Positions 51,241 to 63,544 of a stretch of 64,000 nt of DNA are shown piece after piece; position 1 is the first letter of the stretch; every line of letters starts with the position of its first letter. The position numbers were made by a program, and so were the translations under genes. Below the pieces are notes generated by a model that saw only the letters and a program-made list of their open reading frames with translations, searched no databases and was not told the DNA's origin. This stretch comes from Acanthochromis polyacanthus (lineage: Eukaryota > Chordata > Actinopteri > Pomacentridae): the NCBI RefSeq assembly GCF_021347895.1, contig NC_067122.1, positions 35,310,215 to 35,374,214 of the forward strand, in the 5' to 3' direction.

Positions 51241-51249
51241 ATTCTGAAA

Positions 51250-52740
51250 TGTCCATCTAGGAAAAATAAACTTTCAGTCAGATACAGCCCTACGGCGATG
51301 TGAGCGAGAGACACGGACTGAGATCTGAAAACCTCCAGCAAAAGTTGACATTTAAGTTCCACCTGATTAGAAGAATAAATTGAAGGAAATGCTACTTATC
51401 GGTGACAAATCTCAACTGCAATTTGCAATTAATCTGCATCATCTTTGGTAAATCCAACTAAGTCTGCACAAAGTTGCATAACCGTGTTCTAAACTGCGTT
51501 TTGAAGAAACCATATTTTCTGCCAGATTACATTTGTTTTTGTATTTCTAAATAATGTGTCTTTGTCATATATTTTACAAGTTCAGTGTTGCTCTTTTTCA
51601 GCCAACCAATCACATGTTAGATCAGGTGGGACTTGTTACCATGGTGACCCAGAAGTGGAGGAGATTGTTCAAGCATCTAATGAAAGAGTTGTACATTAAT
51701 ATAATTTTTTTTCTAACCTCAACTGAGTCCTTTTAGTGCCTGACCTTAACCAAGCTTCTGTCATGTTAAAGTGTCTGACCAAGTGTGATACTTTCCTAAA
51801 CCTAAACATGAATTTTTTGTACATCAGAGACTACAAACAGAAATAAAGAAGATCAAACTTAATTTTGAGATAACTCTGGTCTTCCCTAATGCCACTTTAT
51901 GCCACCATCCACCCCTTCTGCCCTCTAACTTAGACTTTCACCCTGGCCACCTTTCCCACTATGTGGCAGCCTGATAGTTTCCCAAATCTAACCACTTACT
52001 GAAATCGAACAGGAAAGTGAGTGAAAACCAAACATAAACAGTAACAGAAAACTAAACCTCTCATCCATCAAATCTGGTCACTGGTTCATGCTATCATCTA
52101 CTCATTCTTCCTTCTAATGTAGATTTTGTTTTTCTGTCCCACCACAGGTCACAAATGTAGGATCCACCAGCCATTATCAACGGTGGAACAGGACAAGAAC
52201 AGGTTTAACATCTTCACAGACACAGTGGAGATGAGGCTTGCTTTGATCAGTGGAGATGAGACACCAAGACACTGCAAACAAAGACATTTTCCACATTTGG
52301 CCCAAAGATGCAAAGGGACAAATCAACAGGAGAGCACCAGATCAAACTTACACAGACTGGTCTAAACCCCCACTCACTATCAGGACCAAATGGCCACCAA
52401 TACACATTCTGGCTGATTCCTGAGCCATGGAATGCAGGCTGAGGAAATTACATGACAACTTCAAAGACATTCCACTCACTGACAAAGAACTCTGAACTCA
52501 AGTCAGAACCAACAAAGACAATCATCTCAAAATTATGTACTGAACTCATTTTATTTATTTCCATTTCATAGAACAAGTGAACTTTCTGATAACTTCATGG
52601 TCAGCTTATATCTTATATCTTCTCTTGTCTTGAATCTTATGTTTTATTTGTTTTGGTATCAATATCATAATTTAAACATGTTTGCCAGTCACATATGATC
52701 ATGTTTGGTATCATTTTAATCAGCTATCTGTCAGTAATGC
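51250..52740. other. Unannotated stretch
   Basis: No gene, RNA or definable repeat is recognised. Confidence 0.4.
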
Positions 52741-52755
52741 ATCTAGGTAAACCAT

Positions 52756-53136
52756 CCATCCATCCATCCATCCATCCTCTATACACCGCTTTATCCTCAC
52801 TAGGGTCGCGGGGGGTGCTGGAGTCTATCCCAGCTGACTCGGTCAAAGGCAGGGGACACCCTGGACAGGTCACCAGTCTGTCACAGGGCTACATATACAG
52901 ACACACAATCACACTCACATTCACACCTACGGACAATTTAGAGTGACCAATTAACCTCAGCATGTTTTTGGACTGTGGGAGGAAGCCGGAGTGCCCAGAG
53001 AAAACCCATGCATGCACAGGGAGAACATGCAAACTCCATGCAGAAAGATCCCAGGCCCAGGCCCAGGCCGGGATTTGAACCGGGATGTTCTTGCTGCAAG
53101 GCAAAAGTGCTAACCACTACTCCACTGTGCAGCCCC
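52756..53136 (-). mobile_element. tRNA-headed SINE, complete, with target duplication
   Basis: The element is flanked by a perfect 14-bp direct repeat, tctaggtaaaccat (52742-52755 and 53137-53150), showing retroposition. On the minus strand its head reads GGGGCTGCACAGTGGAGTAG then TGGTTAGCAC and has a clear polymerase III B box, GGTTCAAATCC (complement of 53071-53081), with an A-box-like TGGAGTAGTGG upstream. The body includes the strongly conserved tccaaaaacatgctgaggtt and ctgggatagactccagcacc phrases. The tail is a CCAT repeat at 52756-52777. Other copies lie at 33425-33552 (fragment) and 61663-62943 (split). Confidence 0.9.
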
Positions 53137-53159
53137 TCTAGGTAAACCATGTTCACCAA

Positions 53160-53510
53160 ATTACAATATTTTTAAAGTTACAGATACCATGAAAATTACC
53201 TGAAAATGTAACTCTGTGAGGGACATCTGGACATCAGCCCTCCCTGATGGAGGATGTACCAGACCCCTGCTGAGTTAATGATGTGCAAAGGCCCACTTTA
53301 AAAGACCACATCTGAAAGAACCACTGAGAGTCTCTTTTCCTACTTGAAGTCCTCATTCACTGTCACAGTCAGGAGTCTCTTTATACCATTGAAAGACCTC
53401 TTTTACCACCCTCAGTCTCTTTTACCACTGGAAGTCCTATGTAACATCAGGAGTCCTGCTTGCAAAGAGTCCTCCGCTCGAAGAATCCTCTTTTACCATC
53501 AGAGTTCTCC
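53160..53510. other. Unannotated stretch
   Basis: Words such as tctcttttaccac recur a few times (about 53330-53500), but no clear unit, gene or element is seen. Confidence 0.35.
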
Positions 53511-53522
53511 TATCTGAGAACA

Positions 53523-54137
53523 GCCCGGTCTCACGGGGATTCGTGAAACTCTCACGTCAGTTTTTGTTTCGGTTTCGTGCGCACCAACACGATGTCGTCA
53601 TGTTTTTCGTGCCGCTCACCACGAGCGAAACCCGCTGTGGTAATCACATCTGAAAGTGGTTTATACCGGCGGATTCATGACGATCTAAGCTGTCCATTGG
53701 CGTTTGCGGCCGCCGCTGCGGCCGCCGCTTCGGCCGCCGGACATTCTTTAAATTCCTATGCAAATTCGGCGGATTCATGACGATTTAAGCTGTCCATCGG
53801 CGTTTGCGGCCGCCAGACATCCAGCCACAGCTGCGGCCGCGGCGGCGGCCGCAAACGCTGATGGACAGCTTAGATCGTCATGAATCCGCCGAATTTGCAT
53901 AGGAATTTAAAGAATGTCCGGCGGCCGAAGTGGCGGCCGCAGCGGCGGCCGCAAAAGCCGATGGACAGCTTAGATCGTCATGAATCCGCCGGTATAAACC
54001 ACTTTCAGATGTGATTACCACAGCAGGTTTCGCTCGTGGTGAGCGGCACGAAAAACATGACGACATCGTGTTGGTGCGCACGAAACCGAAACAAAAACTG
54101 ACGTGACAGTTTCACGAATCCCCGTGAGACCGTGTTG
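53523..54137. mobile_element. GC-rich foldback element, 615 bp
   Basis: Almost the whole element is one inverted repeat: the left arm from cggtctcacggggattcgtg (53526) to about 53826 pairs with the right arm from about 53832 to 54133, with few mismatches. Each arm repeats a unit, ggcggattcatgacgatcta then agctgtccat.ggcgtttgcggccgcc, twice. The centre holds many CGGCCG words, with seven GCGGCCGC sites in about 260 bases. A 9-bp direct repeat, ctgagaaca, flanks it (53514-53522, 54138-54146) and may be the target duplication. The same 67-codon frame appears in both arms simply because the arms are copies. No transposase is present. Confidence 0.8.
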
Positions 54138-54149
54138 CTGAGAACAATC

Positions 54150-56180
54150 GAGACTCCGAGGCTCCACTCTGTCCACCGTTGTTCCGACCCACACCAACAA
54201 AGGCCGACAGGACCATCCACCATCTCTTCCTTCCTGTTCCCATCTTTCACATCTCACCATCTTATTTGTTTTGTGTTGTTGTTGTTCGTCTTAATGTGTG
54301 TATGTTGTTGTTGTTATCGTTTAGTTTAGTTTAATAAATGTACATAAATATGAGTTCAGTGCCTCAGTTGTTTTGTTGTTCACATTTTGTCTCTAACTTG
54401 TACAGATTCCAGCTACCTCAATTTTATACATAACCTTTCAAGCTAAATAATTCCCCTTATGATTCCTGAAGCTCTTCTTGACAGCGCAACAAGAAGTGTT
54501 TCATATGTTAATTATTATATTTGTCTAATCTAAATACTTCGCTGGTCGAATATCAGGTAGACTATATAATAATTCTGTATAAAACCCTTAACCCCATTTG
54601 AGCAAACATTAACCCTACATTAATATTGGAGGAGGAACGTTATTATAATCTTACAGTTATAATTGGTGGAGAAAACCCTTAAGAAATCCTACACAAATAA
54701 CACTTATTTCTAAATAAACAGTCTTAGTCCCCAAATACTGCAACTCAAACACTGCAAAAACTGCAACATCTGCATTCTGGCCTCTATTACAAAAATACAA
54801 AACTGCTCTAAAATAACATTAAAAAAAAAGTTTTTAAATGATTGAATCACTTTAACTGCACCAACTACATGTTATTTTACACTGAAGTACCAGTTTTGGG
54901 TACGCTGCTGTTGCTTACTGTTTTGTTGCTAATTTTATTGACATTAAAAGGCAATTATTATGATGATTAGCATAGCCAAATTTGATGCAGCAGAAATGAA
55001 GTAGAACAAGATTTCATCCATTTTAGGTTTCCTTTCAGGAACAGGACAGTGAAGCTGCTGCTAGACGCTGCTTCTAGAAGCCCATTCAACAAGTTCAGCT
55101 TCTCTCACAGAAACATTCAGTCAAGCAGTAACTTCAACACGTTACTGTGGTTTTAAAATGCTCCAAAACCTGTGATAAACTGACTGAGCATTTTTCAAAG
55201 AATTTGGTGATTTTTCTCCAGACAGTCTCTCATTTGACTGAGGAGCAAAGAATTCTCTTTTTTAAAATGTTAACAGGTCAGGTGCAAAAATTTAACTTTA
55301 AAATGTTCAAAGGAGACATTGAATTTAAGTGACTTTGATTATATTCTGCAAAGCTAAACATTTTGTATTCTAAATTTTCATACTGGATTCATTCAAAGAC
55401 CTTCAGAAAGCAGAGATTCTGATGATTATTTCTCTTTTTGCAGTTTCCAGCTCACATAAAAAGTGTCATTTTAGCAATTCCAAAAAATGTGATATTACTT
55501 TTGAATGCACTGTTGAGTGTTGGGCTTCAGAGGGGTTATTGGAATAAATTAAATAAACATATATAATTAAAAGGATTATTCTGGTTCATTTTATAAAGCA
55601 CATCCAAATCTCATTTAGCTTGAGCTCCCCTTAACTTTTCAAAATCATTTTTATTGTTTTTTTTGTTTGTTTGTTTTTAGCTTATCTGAGAATAAATGTA
55701 AAAATGACTCCTGCTGACTGTTTTTAGAATCTCCATCAGGGGATACTTTCTGAATTTAATTATCCTTCAACTGATTTCTCCTGTAGTCTCGACTTTTTCA
55801 CATATTTTTTTTCAGAAAACCTGCATTAAAGACTGATGGCTTGTATTTTAACAACATGAACTTTTGCCAGACAGGGAGTCATATAAAGGACATTATGGTT
55901 CATTCAGCTTTTACTGACATTCCTGTTCAACATTCAAGATGTCTGTTTGCTATTTGTTCACATAAACGGACAGTTTGGGCACAGAGGAATCTTTATGTGA
56001 AGCTGTCTTGGAAGTCGAGTTAAAAAACAGACAACACAGCTGTCAAAACGAGAACTAAAAACAGACAAGAGTGATATAAAGGAGAATAAATGAGGGAAGC
56101 AGATGCTGCAGCTGCGCTATGAAAATACTTTAACTGTCTGCTTTAATGGTCCATAAATACATAGATATAGAATCTCACAC
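54150..56180. other. Unannotated stretch
   Basis: No gene, RNA or repeat is recognised in this AT-rich 2 kb. Confidence 0.4.
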
Positions 56181-56187
56181 ACATATA

Positions 56188-56554
56188 CACACTGCCGTTC
56201 AAAAGTTTAGGTTCTGTTAGAAATGTCCTTATTTTTGAAAGAGAATATTTTTTTTCAACCAAGATAACATTAAATGAAAGATAAATCCAGTGTAGACATT
56301 GTTAATGTGGTAAATGACTGTTCTATCTGGAAACAGCTGATTTTTAATGGAATATCTCCATAGAGGTACAGAGGAACATTTCCAGCAACCATCACTCCTG
56401 TGTTCTAATGCTACATTGTGTTAGCTAATGGTGTTGAAAGGCTCATTGATGATTAGAAAACCCTTGTACAGTTATGCTAGCACAGGAAAAAAGTGTGAGT
56501 TTTCATGGAAAACATGGAATTATCTTGGTGACCCCAAACTTTTGAACAGTGGTG
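56188..56554. mobile_element. Tc1/mariner-type MITE, 367 bp
   Basis: The left end CACACTGCCGTTCAAAAGTT and the right end CCCCAAACTTTTGAACAGTG then GTG are inverted matches of a very common fish terminus. TA lies on both sides (56186-56187, 56555-56556). The interior has no transposase. Confidence 0.85.
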
Positions 56555-56559
56555 TATAA

Positions 56560-57450
56560 ATATGTACTTGTTAACGTCTGGGTCAATCTTTTTCTTTTGT
56601 GCATCGGCAAACTCTGTGCCAGTAGCCGTCTTGAAAGCCTTTTTATTTTTGTATTATTACTGTACAGCAGTAGTTCCATCCTCTCTGCAGCTGCTGCTCA
56701 TACTAACAGTTAGCTCATCCTCATCTTTCATTAATGGTAAAAAAGGTGAGGTCCCATTATTTTTTATTCCAGGGCCCACGACAGTCGAGTCACCCTCTGC
56801 ACCTGTGTCACTGACGCAACATGAGGTAACTGTCATGCAATACGTGGAAAACTGCCGAGTCTTTGAGCTCGTTTGGTGTCAGGGAGAGATGGGGCTCTGA
56901 CAAGAGGTGACAGCGACACAACGCAGAGGCAGCTTCAGCCTGCAGCAGTCAGTAGAAAGAGAAGGAAGACAACAAGAGGAAGTGAAATGCTGAGGAGTAT
57001 CTGCCTCCTGTCCTCAGCCTCTCTCATGTTCAGGCTTCTGTCTGTGGAAATCTGATCCTGGCATCACATCGCAGGCTTTGTTTGAGAGAAATCTGCAGAG
57101 TCGGCTGATGGGAATCCCTCTCTTTGACCACACAGCAGCTCTGTAATCAGGAAAATGCTGTTCCTGCTGTCGCTGTCGTCACATCCAGCCTCTCCCTCCT
57201 CTCTCATACAAACCCATTTCCTGCAGATACATGTGAAGTCTCTCTGTGTTCACAGCAGGAGGCCAGCCTCAGCAGCCTGCAGAGCTTTTTGTTCTCCACT
57301 GTACAAAGCAGTGAGATCAGACTGTGACCTCCTCCTTCCTGAAGGCTTCCTCTGTTCTCACATCTACTGTACATGACAGCAGCATGACAGCAAAATTCTA
57401 CTTTTTCTCTGTTGTTTTGCATTTTTTGTGGAGAATTCAAGGTCTCTCTC
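56560..57450. other. Unannotated stretch
   Basis: No gene or repeat is recognised. The 112-residue frame at 56562-56900 has a hydrophobic first half but no motif or homologue that I know, so I do not call it. Confidence 0.35.
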
Positions 57451-57459
57451 TTTAACCGG

Positions 57460-58560
57460 GGCTTTGAATGTTCTTTTTTTTATTTATTCTTCTTCTTAAT
57501 ATTTATTTATTGTTTTTGTCTTTCAAACATATAATTTATTAATTTATTTTTTAAATCATTTTTATGAATTTTGACTTATTTCTCCCGTCACTTATCTAAT
57601 CGATGCTTTAATTACAGATATTTTATTTTATTTATTACTCTTCTTAATGGTGACTTTATTTATTCAATTAAAGACATATTTTACTCATTCAATGTATCAT
57701 TTATTACTTAATTTGAATAAATTGTTTTAATAAATTGACTTTAGTTTTCCCCTTGACCTATCTATATTTTACTTTGTTTTATTTTATTTATGAGTTTTCT
57801 GAGAACTAATTATATTTATTAATTTCTCTGTTTATTCACTTGTTTATATTTCATCTTTTCAGTGCGTTGTTCCTTCATTTCACATTTTACATTTTCTGAT
57901 TCCATCTTCATGTTTTTTCATTTCTATTGTCTGTTTATGTTTTAATACAGGATTTTTATTTATATTTATTTATTACTCTTCTGAGAACTAAACATATTTA
58001 TTGATTTCTGTATTTATTCATTTATTTCAGTCATCTCAATGTATTATTTATTACTTTTCTCATTATTTTCTAATTCTGTTCTTATGGATTTTGATTCCTA
58101 TTTTCCCCTTCGCCTATCTATCTAAATTTTATTTTATTGATTTATTATTACTATTGTTAAAACTAATTTTTTTCATTCATGTATGTACTTATCCACTTAT
58201 TTACATATTTTTGATCTGCTCAATGTGTACCTTAATGCTACGTTTATTATTATTTTCTTATTCTGTCTTTATGAATTTGTCCTTCTATTTTGCCCTTATT
58301 TATCTGTTTGTGTTCTGATCATGGATGTTTGATTCACTTGTTTATTCCTCTTTTTAACAGTTATTGTATTTATTTGGTTTCTTTATTTATTGACTTGTTT
58401 CCATATTTCACTCTATTCAATCTATTATTCTTATTTTGATTTGATGAATTTTGACTCACTTATCTGTTTATCATATTTTCATAAAATATATTTTATTTTA
58501 TTCCGTTTTAATTAATTTTATTTGATCTTATTTCATTTTGTCTCATCTGGTGTTTCCTCA
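57460..58560. repeat. Degenerate AT-rich tandem array, unit about 175-190 bp
   Basis: The phrase tatgaattttgactyatttt followed by a CCC-containing c-t stretch and cacttatctatct recurs near 57563, 57725, 58081, 58268 and 58444. The phrase cttctgagaactaa-ata-atttatt recurs near 57796 and 57977. Between them the sequence is mostly ttattt and attta words. Spacing of about 175-190 bases or a multiple of it suggests an old satellite-like array that has drifted. The frames inside are Phe/Ile/Leu-rich artefacts. Confidence 0.55.
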
Positions 58561-59111
58561 TTGCATCTAATTTTTAGAACCATTTCCTCATTTTATTTCT
58601 AACGTGATGGGGGTATTTTTGGTGATAATTTATCACATTGTTAAACTGCTCTTTGTGTTTCATTTCAGATGTATGAGAAGTGCTGTATAGATACAGAATA
58701 ACTGACAGACTGATTGAAAAGCACTTCAAGTGAGAATGTAAAAGTGAGAACGCCGGACATTTCTTCTCGATGAATAACTAATGAACTCAGACTGTTGATG
58801 AGCTTTCTGTCAGCTGATTAATCAAATATCCAAACTCTGCATGTAAAAGCAGGGAGGATGGAGGTTTATAATCCCTCATTTACTCCACGCTAACTGTCAG
58901 GCTTCTTTAGAAATCATCATGTTCAGGCAAAAGCAAAACTTGCTCAGTTTGAATCACACAATGAAGGAGTCAGAGACGGTCCAGGATGAAGAACTGGAGT
59001 CAGTCAGGAAGCTGGAGATGAAATGATGTGCTGGATTAGTGCAGCTGACAGGGTCGACACTTAGCTCAGCTTTATTACACTCTGATAATGATCTGGAATG
59101 GAATTTCTTTA

Positions 59112-60418
59112 CAGTTTTTCTCAGTTGATAAGACACTAAATTCCATTCACTGCACACATTTCTCAAAAACAGGACTCTGCTGTCCACATTTTGGACACTA
59201 TTCATGGTTTGCACACAGTTTCCAAAACTCTTGCACTCTTTTTGCAAAAGACTAAGCCCGTTTTTGCTCATTTGAACACACCATTTCACTCACAGCACAC
59301 ATTTTTCAAAAAGTGAACACTGGGAAACAGAATTGGAACACTGTTCCAACACTGCTGTCACAATGAAGACACAACAGGTCAAAGGTGAAAACACTTTAGC
59401 CAATGAACTGCACACTATAAAACCTGCTGGGAAACAACATTAGCCGTTCAGAATAAAACCTGTTGTTGAGGTCAGCAGGTGGTACGGATGGTAAATAGTA
59501 AATAGTTTCAGGATTATTTTACATGGTATGTAAATGTTGTAAGTCTGTACTGGAACAATACAAGCAGTCAGAAATGTTCTGAGAATACTGTAAAAAATGT
59601 GTAATTCTGCTTCACAAGTGCTGGTAAAATTACAGAAAGTGAACATGACTGACTGTTTTGTGTGAGAGTTTTTCAGTTGGATTGTGATGATACACATGAA
59701 TACATTTGGGACAATGTCAGTTTTATAGAGGACTACTGATTTGGGAATGGTTCAATATGAACCCCCAAGTTATTGTTTTTTTTCTGCTGCCATACTCTCC
59801 CTTTCTGAGTTCTTCTCTACATAGAGGTGGAAGGTAAATGAGCGGCAGCTATACATTCGGGAAATAACTTGCAGTCAGCGGTCCTGGCATGTGGTGATGT
59901 TTCTGTTGATGCAGGTCAGGGCTGGATCAGACACACTAGGTCTTTCTTTCCAGAGAAAACACAGCTTGTGATGCTGATGAGGTCCTGACCAGGCTGAAAG
60001 AAGTGATGCAGACGTGGTGTAAATATCTGCATACTGTACTGTGTAAATTCAGTGCTGTTCTTTGTCTGACTTTATTTTTATTTTGTAACGTACAGTCAGA
60101 CACTGCAATGACCCCCTCTGATTTATTTATAGGATGCATTTGTGTTTAAGTTATTGTTGAGGGCTGTATCATTTTTTACACTTCATGTGAAAACACAGTG
60201 AGAGCAGTGTTTTGTATTCATCAGTTCGGTGTCCTACTTTTGCTTCGTGTGTCTCAATTTTGAAAACCAAATTCAGATTTTGACAATAAAATGCGCTTTT
60301 GACACAAGTGTGCAGTGCTTTGTAAATTGTGTTCAAATAAAGAAAATAGTGTGCAGTGTGTTGGGAAATGTGTGCTATTTTTCAGGAACAATGTCTTATC
60401 AACTGAGAAGAACTAAGT
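59112..60418 (+). mobile_element. Decayed Tc1/IS630-like element, 1.3 kb
   Basis: The ends share ttctcagttgataagaca in inverted orientation (about 59118-59136 and 60392-60411), with further diverged matches inward (gcacacattt.tc). TA lies on each side (59110-59111, 60419-60420). Subterminal sequence is full of tttgcacac and gaacac words, as in a fish family I recognise. Near 59939 aggtctttctttccagag followed by aacacagcttgtgatgctgatgaggtcctg corresponds, across one frameshift, to an RSFFP..ENTACDADEVL stretch like the C-terminal end of transposases of this type. The catalytic core is not recognisable. Confidence 0.55.
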
Positions 60419-60429
60419 TACGTACAATA

Positions 60430-61080
60430 TTGTATGATCTAGAATTACAGCCCACAGCTTTCTTTTCCACACCTCGAATCTTTTAGGAACATTTTAAAGA
60501 GAGGATCTGTTTTAATGCTGGATTAGTTTTTGAACGTCTGAATATTTGGTAGAATTTTGGTAGAAAACCATTTGAGAAGACGTTTAACCCCAAACCTTCA
60601 TGTTAAACATCTGCATCATCTGGAACATTTGCAACAGGCTTCAGATTACAAACTGGTCGGTTTTTATTGATAAAATGACAATTTATTGGCCTCCTGGAGA
60701 CAACAGGATGTCTTCTATCTTCCAAACACTTCCGTCTGTCTGTCTGTCTGGACTTTCAGATTTTCTACCATTTAGAAAAAGTTTAGCTGTTAAATGTATT
60801 TGTTTAGTTACATTAGAAGTTAGCTATCATGTATGGTAACGTTTCATCTTTTCTCTGCATGTTTAGACTATTTATCAGTATTATTATACTCTGAACAATG
60901 ATCTTCATCATGTGAAAATAAGGATTTCTAATCATGAAAATGATTTACCGACCTGATCTGAGTGTTTAAATGTATCTGACCTCTGATTCATCAGGACAGG
61001 TTAGATGCTCACTGGAATTTTTCTCCAAAACATTCTGAACAAAAAGAAAGAAAAGAAAAGAAAGTTTTTAAAATTCTTAA
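60430..61080. other. Unannotated stretch
   Basis: No gene or repeat is recognised. Confidence 0.4.
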
Positions 61081-61117
61081 TTAGTACTACTTTTTTAATT
61101 CTTCTTCTTCTTCTTCT

Positions 61118-61188
61118 GACAATTTTGTGGTATTTTCTAAGATTCACAAGCGTCATGGTACTTGTGTCCAAACTTATGGCCATGGCTG
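61118..61188. repeat. Single end of the MITE family at 8049-8453
   Basis: The 71 bases from gacaattttgtggtattttc to ttatggccatggctg are nearly identical to the right arm at about 8383-8453 and are followed by TA (61189-61190). A TTC repeat lies immediately on the left where the rest of the element should be. So the copy is a solo end, either truncated or deleted. Confidence 0.85.
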
Positions 61189-61662
61189 TACTCATTAATA
61201 TTTTATTCATTCTGTCACTTATTAACTCACACAGGTTTCCTCAACTAGAACTGTTTCCTCTTCATACTTAATACTTTATAGGACACAGACATTACAATTA
61301 ACACACTCTGGTGACTCTATTTCCATTCAGAGGTAGACGTTAGCACACAGAGAAACATCTCCTCTATTAGTGGACCACTTCAGAGGTTCATAAACTGTAG
61401 CTGTACAAAGTAGCTCTGCAGAATAAGACATTAATAATAATGTGAAGCTTCACATTAAGTGTTATGCCACAGTGAATAGCACCATGTGTTATTTATCAGA
61501 GAACATGAAAAATAGACGAAACAATTCTCTCAGATTAACGCAACAATAAAAGCAGAGCACTGTTTTACAGTCAGCTGAACTCTGCACTGTTTGAGCATCA
61601 CAGAGACAGAAGTTATAAGAATAAGTTTGTCCTTCTTTACACACAGAGTGAAACAAGAAGTC

Positions 61663-62943
61663 CATCCATCCATCATCCATCCATCCATCACCCATCCATT
61701 CATCCATCCATCCATCCATCCATCATCCATCCATCATCTATATACAGTTGAATCCTCACTAGAGTCATGAAGGGCTGGAGTCTATCCCAGCTGACTGAAG
61801 GTGAAGGCAGGAGACACCTGGACAGATAACAGTCTATAACAGGGCTACATATAGAGACAAATAGTCACGCTTACATTCACACCTACAGACAGTTTAGAAT
61901 CACCAATTAACCTCAGCATGTTTCTGGACTGTATTAGGATGCAACGGATCCTAATGAGGGTCAAGTGCAGGGTAAGAGAATGACATGAAATAAAAGGTTT
62001 CAAGCTTTAATTTGAACAACATGAATCAAACAGAAAACCAAACTACAAATGGACGTCAAAGGACTACAAGCGAAGTGACATCAATTAACACAAAATGTGC
62101 TAACAGGACAGCGGGCCTCTAGCGGGCTGGCAACTAAACAAGAGACCGAATATACAAACTAAACACGAGATGGATTATACAAACTATATCCAACTAACCC
62201 ACGATAGGTACGACCTAGACAGGAAAGGTAAATACAAGCAAAACACAACACTAACTTAAGAAATAAGTAAAGCATCTAAGACTACGCAGGAATGCAGGAA
62301 CACTACGCAGAGTGAAAATGAGGTACTAAAGTCTGACTGCTATGACAATACAAAACACAAAGATATACTACGCTACACAGTCTAATGAGACTTAGCTGAG
62401 GAGAATGAGGGGTATGAAGCAGTGGCAGCAAGGGAGAGGGATTGGTGGTGTGACGTTGGGTGTCAGATGTGGCATGGTGAGGGTACAGATGGTGACACGG
62501 AGGCAGAATCCAGTTGGTTTGGGGAATCCAGGGCTGCAAAGGCTGTGGTTCGTGAATCCCTGAATGGCAACAGATGACAGAGGCTTGAAGCTGGCTGATC
62601 CACAGGCAGGAAGGAGTCCACTGCTCAAAGGTCAGCCGTAGAGTCCTGAATGCAGTTGGCTTATATTGCAGTTACAAAGTCACTCCCACCAGCTGATTGG
62701 GATTATCCACAGCTGCCACCGCTGGGACCACAGGCCTACCTAGGAGAAAGGGGAAAGGGAGAGTGTTACCACTACCTAGAGTGTGAGGCTGCAGACGTAG
62801 CAGAGGAAGCTGGAGAACCTGGAGAAAACCCACGTATGCACAGGGAGAACATGCAAACTCCATGTTGAAAGATCCCAGGAAGGCTGGGACACGACCTTCT
62901 AGCTGCAAGGCGACGATGCTACCCACTGAGCTTCTGTGCAGCC
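61663..62943 (-). mobile_element. tRNA-headed SINE, split by an insertion
   Basis: Same SINE as at 52756-53136. The tail half with a CCAT/CATC-rich tract lies at 61663-61931 and the head half at about 62807-62943. A near-perfect 14-bp duplication, tgaaacaaRaagtc, flanks it (61649-61662, 62944-62957; one difference), proving that the two halves were one insertion. The head has drifted (ggacacgaccttctagctgc), and its B box is no longer good. An LTR-like element lies between the halves. Confidence 0.8.
61932..62806 (-). mobile_element. LTR-like insert within a SINE
   Basis: This segment interrupts the SINE between ggactgt and gaggaagctggag. Its left end, read on the minus strand, has tttatttcatg, then cctgcacttgaccctcatta and gcatcctaataca. 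That resembles the polyadenylation and tail region (tgggtcc...gtgaca) of the LTR-like elements at 14415, 15411 and 18109. The ends are diverged and no 5-bp duplication was seen, so the borders are approximate. No protein motif is present. Confidence 0.4.
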
Positions 62944-63544
62944 TGAAACAAAAAGTCTATTTCTCATTGAATTGGTGTTATTACTAACTTTATTTCTGCT
63001 ATAAATGCTTGTGAAGTCTTCCTGTTTGTTCAGCCTGAGGTAGTTCTGACTGGACCTTTATCCTTCTTCATTTAAGAGCAGGAAATATTCTAATGAGTTC
63101 CTCCCTGGGGATCCTGTTACCTCAGTTAAAATGAAAGCTGGAGCTGAGAGGTTCCTGTAGCACGGCTGACCTCAGATGAGGTCTGAGATGGAGTTCCATG
63201 TCTGGTGTGACTTCAGTTAAACATGTGCAGGAGACAAAAACACCCTCAGCATCCACATCAAGTGTACCTCAGTGTTTATACAGTCCGTCTGCCAGCCTGA
63301 GACTTTGGATGGCATTTTTTCATTTGCTCTCTTCCATAAATGAAGCCAAACAGACTGTAAAATGACTCCATCCATCTGAAGGCCTCACTAACGCTTTAAT
63401 CCAGAGTCTTCTAGTGGAAGAAAGAAATCGCCCATAAACTCTCAAACAGATGTCCAACAAAAGAGTGTGCACTTTGGGATTTTAAGAAAGACTTTTGGTA
63501 TCTTTTCTGTGGCATAAGGATGAAAAGGAAGCGCTACAGAGTAA

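Noticed and set aside
53577..54081. Two identical-looking 67-codon frames on opposite strands
   Set aside because: They are the two arms of one palindrome, start with GTG, and include a poly-Ala run from GC repeats. Not independent evidence of a conserved gene.
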